A stretch of 35,880 nucleotides of DNA, taken from Nemertoderma westbladi. Taxonomy: Eukaryota > Xenacoelomorpha > Nemertodermatida > Nemertodermatidae. The stretch is from contig JAUCBJ010008657.1 in assembly GCA_032718475.1 (NCBI GenBank), positions 1 through 35,880 of the forward strand. The letters run 5' to 3'. The translations under genes and the position numbers were made by a program. Below the pieces are notes generated by a model. That model ran no database searches and was not told where the DNA came from. It worked only from the letters and a program-made list of their open reading frames with translations. Below are positions 10,907 to 19,900 of this stretch, piece after piece (position 1 is the first letter of the stretch; every line of letters starts with the position of its first letter).

Positions 10907-11150
10907 TACCGGTATTTACCATAGGCTTATTATATTTATTTCTATAAATTTGAGCTGAAATCATACCGGTATTCTGTAATTAATTCTAGTTCATAATTAT
11001 ACTTATATACTATAAGTGTAAGCTGTATACCGGTATTCACGATAGGCCTATGATATATTTATATATATTTGTGCTAAAATTATATACCGGTACTCTGTGA
11101 CAAACCTAGTTTGCAATACTTCTATATATTATAAGTGTATACCGGTATTC
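10907..11150. repeat. ACCGGT-containing tandem repeat, about 112-121 bp unit
   Basis: TACCGGTA starts copies at 10907, 11028 and 11140. Each copy continues with a CATAGGC or GATAGGC block, an AT-rich stretch, a second TACCGGTA and TATAAGTGTA. Two full copies and the start of a third lie just upstream of the ATG at 11257. Confidence 0.75.
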
Positions 11151-11256
11151 TAATATACTGTAATAAATTACCGGTACTAGGCCAACGGTCATACTGAATT
11201 ACTAGACTTGCTTTAACTGTAACTATAGCAGTAGGCATCCAACTGTATAGCTAAAC

Positions 11257-12411
11257 ATGTCTGACACCCAGCAAAACCTGTCAGACAGTCTAATCGATAC
11301 AACCATCTGTGACACAGATAGGAGTGTGGAGCGATTAAGAAAGGAGTTCAGCTCACCTCCTACTGAAAGAAAGGTCATCCCTCCAGTAGTAGTGTCAGAC
11401 CCTAAGCTAATCCAACACCGTAGGTCTATCATCGGCACTCGGGCCCAAGTCAAACGGAACCAGGAAGCAGCTGTCCAACAGCAGCAACAGCCTAGTCAAG
11501 AAACTCGTTCCCAGCGATCCGATAGCTCCAGTAGTTCGGATACTGTAGAGCTGACCCCCGAACGCGGAGTGCAGATGGCGGCTACAGCCTACTCGGATCC
11601 CCTTCTCACCCTTCCTGCCGCAGTGCTAACTACTATATTGATTGCGGTGGAGGAACATCAAGCCGATTGGGCGAGAAGTAAGCGAGCGACCCAAGATAGT
11701 TATGCGGGATACGCCAGGGAAGAATTGATGTCTATTGTCGAGTCACAATGGAACTTTCCCGGACCCGGACTCCTGTTAGATTTGTCCGAAGCTACTTGGG
11801 AAGATATACACAGGATGGGAGTGGCTAAAGATACGATGGATCCAGCTGTTTGGAAGAGGTCGGCAGCAGGATATGTGCAGGGATTCTTCAGCTCCTTAGA
11901 GCGATTGGAAGAACAATTGTTTCGACAACCTCAAGGACCTCAAGAGCAGGAAGAGCTGCTTTATCAAGTACGCGAAAGAACCCTACGCATTAGACTAATC
12001 CTATCAGCCTTTGAGGAAACTTCCAAAAGAAGACAGGACACGTCGCTGCAGGTTGCTGTCAAGACTTGGTTCCAGCGGGTAGGTCTCAAAGTTCAAGAAA
12101 CAGCCCAGTGGAAATCCCAGCTGGCTGAGAGACCAACCTATGAAGAACCAACCGATGCCACCCTTTCTCAAGTGGAAAGCGAAGAGACAGCAGCAGAGAA
12201 GTCGCCCTCGAGAGACGCCTTAGACATCTATCTGTCAGACTATCAACGCTTCTTGGGTGATGAAGAGTTGAGGAGACGGCTGTCTGGACTTTCCCCTAAT
12301 AGTGAAGGAACCAAGCTTGTGTTGGACTCAATCGATGCGGAAATGTTAGCTGCAAACCAAGCTAAATTTGATGAAAAACTCCGCCCGCTAGAGTCCAAGA
12401 AGAACAAGTAA
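11257..12411 (+). CDS. Gag-like coiled-coil protein, first part of a frameshifted ORF
   Basis: An ORF of 384 codons beginning at ATG 11257. The N-terminal 100 residues are Ser/Gln-rich and probably disordered (QQQQQPSQ, SDSSSSSD). Residues about 110-290 look helical and globular, with LLTLPAAVLTTILIAVEEHQ and WNFPGPGLLLDL. The end is charged and helical. I recognise no catalytic or zinc-knuckle motif. Its position inside LTR-like repeats and its build (disordered N-terminus, helical centre, charged coiled-coil tail) suggest the Gag of a BEL/Pao-type element, but no Pao Gag signature (DUF1759) is visible. The frame ends at TAA in SKKNK, whereas the -1 frame is open from 12375 and continues the coiled coil. 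An indel is therefore likely. It could instead be a different retroelement ORF1. Confidence 0.55.
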   Translation: MSDTQQNLSDSLIDTTICDTDRSVERLRKEFSSPPTERKVIPPVVVSDPKLIQHRRSIIGTRAQVKRNQEAAVQQQQQPSQETRSQRSDSSSSSDTVELTPERGVQMAATAYSDPLLTLPAAVLTTILIAVEEHQADWARSKRATQDSYAGYAREELMSIVESQWNFPGPGLLLDLSEATWEDIHRMGVAKDTMDPAVWKRSAAGYVQGFFSSLERLEEQLFRQPQGPQEQEELLYQVRERTLRIRLILSAFEETSKRRQDTSLQVAVKTWFQRVGLKVQETAQWKSQLAERPTYEEPTDATLSQVESEETAAEKSPSRDALDIYLSDYQRFLGDEELRRRLSGLSPNSEGTKLVLDSIDAEMLAANQAKFDEKLRPLESKKNK

Positions 12412-12719
12412 AGAAAAGACGGATAGAGGAACAAAAGGCGGCGGCCATGGCAGAAGCAGAACGGAGAGCGTCTGAGCAGACTACCCAACTGGAGTTGGAA
12501 AATCTGCAAGAGACGCAAGACAACATAAATAAACAGTTAACTGCTAGTCGAATGCAGATGATGAGACGATCTACTCCAAAACGCCAGGGATACACATCAT
12601 CGGAGGAAAGCGAAACCACCGATCCTGAAGGCGGCGGAAATAAATCTCGTCTAAGCAGGCGTAGAAAAACACCTCACCGCCACAAATTGCCTGATTTGCC
12701 CCCGGCGGTTAGAAGATAA
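12375..12719 (+). pseudogene. Continuation of the Gag-like ORF in the -1 frame
   Basis: This frame is open from 12375 to TAA 12717-12719 and overlaps the preceding ORF by 37 nt. Just past the overlap it encodes a highly charged helix (VQEEQVKKRRIEEQKAAAMA), then ERRASEQTTQLELENLQET, a Ser/Glu/Thr segment (TSSEESETTDPEGG) and a basic tail (SRLSRRRKTPHRHKLPD). No canonical -1 slippery heptamer is seen in the overlap, so a one-base indel is more likely than programmed frameshifting. The stop codon lies inside the start of the right inverted-repeat arm, so the natural C-terminus may have been cut off by the rearrangement that created the inverted repeat. Confidence 0.5.
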
Positions 12720-13649
12720 CTGTTCGCGCTTTCAGACCTTTGGCAGTTTAACCCACCAAATTAAGATGTCTTCTAGATATTAAATCGGTTTTTAGTCTAT
12801 GACAAGTATTTGATTCACTACACTAGTCGAAACCAATCTGTGCGCGATCATTCACCCGCTGGATATTCCCGGGAGATTGGGTTCGACGGTTTAATTTTAT
12901 TGCTATGTAAGCCTAATGTATTATTCGACTGACAGTATTATATAATCTCTGACAATATTATTCACCTTCGGGAAATATTAACAGTTCCTTTAGGACGTGG
13001 CGCTTTATCTATATAAACAGAGTTATGACTTAAACTACTCACAACGATATGGCTTAATTATAATTCACATATATGGCGCATTCTTTAGGAATTGCTTCTT
13101 TAACAGACTCACTCATACACAATGCTGCACAATACTGCACACTAATCTGCCAATCTTCACTGATTTTAGTCACATATAAAAGGAACACAGACTGACTCAT
13201 GTAGGGTCTATCAAATAACATTAGATTCACTTCAAACCACTTTAACATAAGTCACAATCGTTTATCTGTAACCCTTCTCTCTTACCTTCGGTATATCAAG
13301 AATATTGGGTTTCGGGGTTATTTATCGTTATTCCAAATATAATAATTCATCAACCATATTATGAAGAACTGACAGTAAATAGCAGTATAAAACAACAATG
13401 AAAACACTGATTGTTATGAGTTTGCAATGTTTCAGCAGTCAGTATGTATGATCAGTTAGCAATTAAAGGATATATGTCCTTATAATTAAACCTACTAGTG
13501 TAAGACTAAAAACTGAAACACGGAGGTGCCAAAAGCCGGTTCTTAGGCTCTGGGCAAAAACATAACACTGAACTACTGAGTTTCTGTATATACCTCCAAC
13601 ACAGAGACAACAAACGCTCTGATTGGTCAACCTGAACAACGAGAGAACA
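12705..13649 (-). repeat. Right arm of the long inverted repeat; LTR-like, minus orientation
   Basis: This is the reverse-complement partner of 7855-8965. Read on the minus strand it starts near 13649 with TGTTCTCTCG. A CCAATCAGAGC box follows (about 13617-13627), then a TATA-like GTATATACAG and an initiator-like stretch CTCAGTAGTTCAGTG. This order resembles an LTR U3/R promoter. It ends next to, and slightly within, the stop codon of the Gag-like ORF. The short ORFs inside (13054-13248 and others) are not credible genes. Confidence 0.65.
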
Positions 13650-13753
13650 GAGAAACAAAGAAACGTCGACGTGGCAATATCAGCTGCTAGCCGTCGTCAT
13701 GGTAGCGACACTGTTTTCAAGAGTATCGAGCTTTTACGTCACGGAATTACGGA

Positions 13754-13865
13754 TTATGTCCTCTAAAGTACAAATACAGAAGAAATAGCTTTTATGTCCG
13801 CTAAAACACCAGTACAGCAAGGACACGGCCTTTTTATGCCTGGTAAACCAACTACAGAGTACTTT
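13754..13865. repeat. Degenerate short tandem repeat, about 40 bp x 3
   Basis: Three diverged copies begin with TTATGTCC (13754), TTATGTCC (13792) and TTATGCC (13834). Each has a CTAAA or GTAAA block and a TACAG block in the same order. They lie immediately outside the right inverted-repeat arm. Confidence 0.5.
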
Positions 13866-15420
13866 ACGGGAAAAATAAGGAAAAATAACCGGACAATTCA
13901 GCAAAAGCTTTTACACCGGTCCCAGAAAATGGGATTTTCAGTCTATAAAATATAAAAATCACAGTTTCTAAAACATAAAGATACTCTGAACAGTTAGTCT
14001 TTCTTACGCAGACGGCGTTTACGCAGTTTTTTGAGGCTAGCAAGAGTCTTTTTCTCTTTGGGGGAGCCACTTTACTAGGAGGGCCATAACTCCTGGGTGA
14101 AGGGTGCAATATGATTGCATCAGAAGGTGTAGGATTGTGGTCGAGGTATCTGCCGTTTCGATATGCTTCTCCTCGAGCTGATTTTCCTCCGCTCGTAGCT
14201 GGATACGTTCATCCACAAACTCTCGCAGAGAATAGGATCGTCCAAGTTCGATAACTTCTTAGAGATTCTGGATTTCCCAATCGAATTGAGATAAAGCCAA
14301 TTCGTTTATCGATTGGACTTACTGTTATAACTTACGTTTATCTGAACAAACGCAGGTTTCTTTTTTGATCTTTATAGAATAGCGTTTAACTCGTTTCGTA
14401 CAACGCTCTCCTTCACCTTGATGAGGGGTTGTATCGCGTTAAACGGGGACAACCATACGGTTGGATAGTGATATTAGGTGTCCGCGTCACAATCCGGCTA
14501 GGTAAGATGGGCGGCTAGCTAGAAATCACTGTCGGAGTGTTACCGATTAATTGTTAGGGTAGCACTAGATCTTTGAACAGTGAATACAGTCCGCGAGGAT
14601 CCGCGACACCATCAGGATCGCAGGTCTGAGGTCCAACTAAGGAATGAGGAAATTTGACCGAGTATTCCGTGACTCTGATCGTAGGTTTACTCCAGGATCG
14701 TTCGAGCCGAGTGAGCATAGGTGATACGTCAAACAAGTTTCGCTTGAACTCCAGTAAATATAACGAGCACAACTGTGTTTAACACAACGTTTCCGTGGAT
14801 GTTTATGTCTTTCCGTTTATTGGCTGGGTCTAGGACATTTATCGTAATAATACCAAAGACGCACGTCTGGTAGGGGAAACGCGGGTGATATTTATTTGTT
14901 GTTACAATGCTTCTATCAAGAATTCCAAATATACGTTGGAGTTACCGCGTCCATTTGTTTCTTTAGTGTCTTTTCTTTCAAGTCGATTTCGAATAGAATT
15001 TTCGCATTCAAATTTCAGTTTATGGTTCCGACTCCGCTGGGCAGGATATATAGTCGACATAGTCCGTATTGTGTAAATCGATAGGATGACCAGTAGTTAA
15101 GAAGCCCATATACGTACCATTACGCTGCGTATATCGAGCAGCGAATTTTCTACAGTCCAACTCACGCGTGAGCTGCTCTTGGGACATTGGCGGTTCGATA
15201 TAACGACCATCGTCCTCCGCAGCAGTTGAACTAACGTCGCCGCGTATTAAGCTATCAACAAACGCTTGTAAAAGTAGAGTATATCGCTCCCCGATACCAA
15301 GACCATCTTCTATCAACTCCGTCATATCTGCTATATATGAGTTTATCCATATTATAATGAGTTTATATTTAGGCGAGCGGGCGTCGCTGCCTACCCCAAT
15401 CAACCCCCGGACAGTACGAG
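13866..15420 (-). pseudogene. Decayed minus-strand coding remnants, unknown family
   Basis: Several minus-strand segments read like protein but lie in different frames separated by stops. Reading leftward: 15403-15020 (127 codons, containing DMTELIEDGLGIGERYTLLL and PPMSQEQLTRELDCRKFAAR); about 14910-14730 (HPRFPYQTCVFGIITINVLD and INIHGNVVLNTVVLVIFTGV); 14772-14554 (FDVSPMLTRLERSWSKPTIR and GPQTCDPDGVADPRGLYSLF); about 14310-14150 (FVDERIQLRAEENQLEEKH, coiled coil). The last stretch ends near 13998 with a very basic tail, KLRKRRLRKKD. Composition and strand agreement suggest one gene, or two adjacent ones, broken by frameshifts. I recognise no family. A structural or accessory protein of a mobile element or an integrated virus is one possibility; a decayed host gene is another. 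Confidence 0.35.
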
Positions 15421-16140
15421 ATCCTCAGCGCCGATGTGTCGTCGCCGCTGTACTTTCGCCAACGACGTAGCCGCACAACGACAACGACAACCGGCACAAG
15501 TCACTCAACTGTCCGTCCCAAAGGCTTAGATGTACTTCAGGTTTTCCTTGGAGAGTTAGGTTACTTTTACGATTGCGACTAGCTACTGTAAACACACCTT
15601 AGCAGTAACATTCACCTATAAACTCACAAATACCACACAACTGGTCACAACTACGCACATTCGGGCCATTTGTCCGTTAGTCAATGCCTTCCAGAATGTC
15701 ACTGTATTATTATGTATCCTTGGATACTAGTAGTACGCTATTTATTCCCTATGCTATTCAATGGGACAAGCTTTCTATTGTTCGTTTAACTCAATTCTAA
15801 TTCTAGCGTGGTTGGTGCTATGGTGACATTATGCAAAGCTAGCGGTAGAATTAGGGTGATTCCAATGCATACAGATCTGGGATGTTATTTAATAGTATTC
15901 TTTAATAGTCAATGTTCTGTTTTATACATGACTTTATGAATTTTATCGGCTATTGACTATGTTTGGGAGACTTTCGCACACTCATATGCATAATAAGATA
16001 AATCTCCGCTCCCTTGATCTATTAATTAATGGAATTTTGGGAACTTTATAAATTGCGTAAAAATGGCAATTTATTAAACTCATTAAAAGACATGAATTTA
16101 AATTTATTCCCTGAAATTTTATTATTTGATAATTAAATGG
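15421..16140. other. No gene seen
   Basis: Unremarkable sequence, AT-rich towards its right end. No ORF of note, no recognisable repeat and no RNA gene is seen. Confidence 0.4.
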
Positions 16141-16475
16141 ACATATTTTGATTCTAGAACATGTCTAGGGACACAAGATCCTTAATTCTATGACAATTGT
16201 CTTTTTTAAGAATATCGGTAAATGCTACGATATCTTAATTGACTAGAATTGTTGAAGGATCTGAATTTTACAGATTTTGATTTATTAGATTTGCAAATAT
16301 TAAATAATTAATATTTGAGATGGGCACCGATTTATTCCAGAACTTGTCTGGGGACGTTAACCACTGATTCTAGAATTTGTCTTTCAAGTATATCGGTGGG
16401 TGCCGCGATATCTTAATCGACTAGAATGACAGATGGTCAAAGGGTTTAACAGATTTATTTTGCGTTATACGCTAC
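16141..16475. repeat. Diverged tandem duplication, about 180 bp
   Basis: Two copies in direct order. Shared blocks are TTCTAGAACATGTCTAGGGAC versus TTCCAGAACTTGTCTGGGGAC (about 16151 and 16334), ATCGGT with GATATCTTAATYGACTAGAAT, and ACAGATTTTGATTTATT versus ACAGATTTATTTTG. Divergence is substantial, so the duplication is old. Confidence 0.7.
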
Positions 16476-16974
16476 TGTTAAAGGGACATCACGCTACTAT
16501 ATGTATTATTTAATATACGGTATGAGAGCAATATCGCACGAAGCAATGTCAGTGTGAAGAGGCAAGTCGTTTCCAAGGTCTACCCAGAGCTTGGTTTAGC
16601 CGAGACACGAGGATCTGAACTTTGCATTCCTAATACTCTGCCTACCAATAATACTTAAATATAGTAGTGGCTTTATTGTACTTTAATAAGTACGGACATT
16701 TCATCTTACTGTAGTTACGTATTTATAATATAATACGGACAGTAAGGAAAGAGAAAAATAATTATTTCTTCGCCGTCTCACTAAATATAATATAAGGAAT
16801 TACGTACGTAATAAACACGAATATATTGCACTATTCTACAAAATAATCGCTAAATAATATTCTACTAAATTAAATAAAACGATTATAATAAAATTACATA
16901 GTAATACATACATAAATATAAAAATAATAAAAATAATATAAAATAATAGAGTCACACGCCCACTCCGAACGATA
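16476..16974 (-). other. 3' flank of the BEL/Pao pol ORF; possible LTR start and poly(A) signal
   Basis: On the minus strand, directly after the pol stop codon, a purine-rich CGGAGTGGGCG is followed by TGTGACTC (about 16960-16944). This would suit a polypurine tract and the TG start of a 3' LTR. Very AT-rich sequence follows, with an AATAAA signal on the minus strand at about 16673-16678. No matching TGTGACTC copy is seen upstream of pol, so the LTR pair is unproven. Near 16620-16645 lies a short tRNA-like scrap on the minus strand. Confidence 0.3.
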
Positions 16975-19900
16975 TTAAGTTGGGGAGTCCCTAGATGTCG
17001 GTTGGATTAGGGAAGTGGTCGTGGGAAGAGTTTCTTGCCTTCCATAGTTTCCGGAGAGCTCTCTGTCTCTTTCCAGCAAACATAAACGACCCACTGGGCG
17101 ATTGAGCTGTTGAGTCTCAAAGACTATCCCTGGTTTCTTAAAGTTCTGCCGCATGACGACGAGCTCTACTGATCGCACCAAACCATCGCTCGAGATATAA
17201 GTCTCGATGATACGTCCTGTTTGCCATCGCTTACGTGGGAGATCGGGGTCCACAATAAGCACCATGTCTCCAGCGCTGACGTTTTCTTGCTGCGCAAACC
17301 ACTTAGTTCGAAGTTGTAGAGTGGGCAGGTAATGTTTCTCAAAATGGTCAGCGAAACGACGGGATAGCAACTGCATAAGTTGCCAGGTTCGACGGCAGTA
17401 CTCGTCTCCGTCTGTGATCTCTGATCGTGGGAGCATGGCTACGGGTTTCTTCAGTAGAAAGTGCGCGGGTGTTAGCGCTTCCAGGGAATCAGGATTTGAA
17501 GAGACTGGCATAAGCGGTCTTTCGTTGAGATAGGCGGCGATTTCCTCCATTAACGTCCGCAATAATTCGTCAGTGAGATAAGCGCGACAAGGCACAATAA
17601 AGTGGAACGCAGTCTTCACGCTCCTAATCAATCTCTCCCAACTTCCTCCCCACCAAGGGGCGTCGGCGGCGTTGAAGGTCCAACTAGACGCTGTTATCTT
17701 TAGCTGATCGTCCACCTGTCTTTTGTTCCAGTCCTTCACGTAAGCTTGAATTTCGTTGTTGGCGCCAATGAAGTTCGTTCCCTTATCCGATCTCATCGTG
17801 TTACTGGTTCCGAAACGAGCGATATGTCGTCGTAAACTCAACACGAAGCTGTTGGTGGATAGATCGTTTACCATATCGAGATGGATAGCTCTACAAGTCA
17901 TACAAACGAAGATGACACACCATCTCTTGACTATAGTCCGGGCACGATATACTTCAATAGGGCCAAATAAATCCACACCGGTATTAGCAAAGGGTGGTTC
18001 ATAGAAGCTTACTCTTTCCCTAGGTAATTCTGCCTCTCGCTGTGTTAAAGGCCTACTGAATGCTTTCCTACAGGGTATGCAGTTCCTAAGAACTTGGTTC
18101 AGAGCCTTACGGGGTTTATAAAAATAGTAGCGAGTTCGAATTTCGCTCAGAACTCGTTCTCTACCTGCATGGTACAGTTTGCTATGAACATCTACAATCA
18201 TCTTGATTTGTATATCAAGATTTCTAATGAGTATGGGAAACTTAGTGTCAAAGGATAATGGGGCGTTGGTCAGCCTACCTCCAACACGTATTAACCCATC
18301 TATCATGGTACTAGAGAAGCGATCCCTTAAGCGCATCTGCGGATTTCTTAACAACAGGAAATACTTATCGGAATCCTCATAGCATTGTAGGAGTCTCAGC
18401 ATCTGTTTGTTGGTTTCATCATGCTCCTGGTAACTGATCTTCTCCTTTAGAAACCTGTTGGATACCTTGTATTGGGGAAGATCTTTAACAACATGGACTC
18501 GTGCAGATGTTGATGGAGCATCATCACTATGGGTCTTTGTCCCGGAGTAACGATGATGAAAACATCGTTTCAAATAGGTAACAGCTTTACAGAGACGATT
18601 CCAGGAACTGTAGTGACGTATCGCTCTCTGCAAGAGAGGTGAGAGTCCTTGCGAGATATCTGGTATTCCAGATTTCCAATCCTTGTCACGGATTTCCAAG
18701 ACTTCTTTCGTTGTGGCGGTGGGTTTCTGATCCAAAGCATCATCTCCGGAAGTAAATAATACAGATAGATCAACCGCAGGTTTAAACAACTTCGATTTAC
18801 TCGCTCGAGTTTTGGGTTTAACTTTCTCCGCTCCCTTGGCCTGTCTGATCTCTGCTGTTGTGAGATGAGGAGGCCATTCTTCTTCTTCCCTGTAGAGAAA
18901 GTCGGGTCCTCCTAACCATTCGGGAGTATTTACCAATTCCTTTGGAGTCGCTCCTCGGGACGCGATGTCTGCTGGATTAATCGTTCCGGGGCAATGTCTC
19001 CATTGGTCCATCGTCGTGCGACTAAGTATGATGGCTACCCTGTTGGTAACGAAGACGCTGAACTGACAGACTTCATTGGTTATATACTCTAACACGAGTA
19101 AAGCGTCGGTCCAATAGACAGTTTTCTCTAATGTATAGTCAATCTGTTCTGTTACATTCCGGCCGATGGCTGTAGCGTATAGAGCCGCTTTTAACTCCGC
19201 TCGAGGAACTTTCAACTTGTTGTTGATTAATGCCTTAGAAGTAACCAAGGCGACTTTGATTCCATCCGGAGTTTCCACTCTTAGGTAGGCTACTATACCG
19301 ATTCCCATATCGCTGGCGTCTCCAAACACATGGAGTTGATAGGAATACGTAGGGAGAACATGACCAAAATATGAACGGGAAATTATAAAATCCTCGATCG
19401 CTGGCAGAGAATCTTCCCATTTCATCCACTTCTTCAATAATTCTCCCTTAAGTGGATCGTCCCATGAGTGGTTTTCAAGCCACATTTGTTGTACCAAACT
19501 ACGAGCAATCAATATAACTGGGCTAATAAATCCCAATGGATCGAAATAAGTGCTCAGTATACTTAAGCAAATCCGTTTGGTTCGAACTGGATTATCTCGC
19601 TGTTTTAGTTGGAAAAACAGGATATCTCGCTCTGTGTCCCATTTCAAGCCGAGTGTCTTGGTCTCTGGCAGATCATCTTTGATCAAATCGAGATCTTTCG
19701 CCCCTCGATCTTCCGCTGGGATCGACTCCAGAAACTCACGGGAGTTGCTGGTGAATTTGGTTAATCGAAATCCACCTCTTTTTAAGCACTCTACCGTTCC
19801 CTTAGCGACCTCAATGGCTTCCTCAACTGATGGGAGGGACTTCAGATTGTCGTCCATGTATATGTCTCTCTTGATGTTGTCGATCACTTCCTTAGAGAAT

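Larger units (their letters stand above)
8966..11256 (+). other. Noncoding leader between the left repeat arm and the Gag-like ORF
   Basis: No credible gene is seen here. The region is built of internal duplications (annotated separately) and is unusually rich in the palindrome ACCGGT, mostly as TACCGGTA. If the Gag-like ORF belongs to the same element, this is its 2.3-kb 5' leader, which is long for an LTR retrotransposon. Parts not in repeats (9956-10900) show only short spurious ORFs. Confidence 0.5.

Noticed and set aside
16605-16650. Minus-strand tRNA-like sequence (GGTAGGCAGAG and GTTCAGATCC)
   Set aside because: The A and B boxes are only about a dozen bases apart, with no anticodon arm between; at best a deleted SINE scrap.
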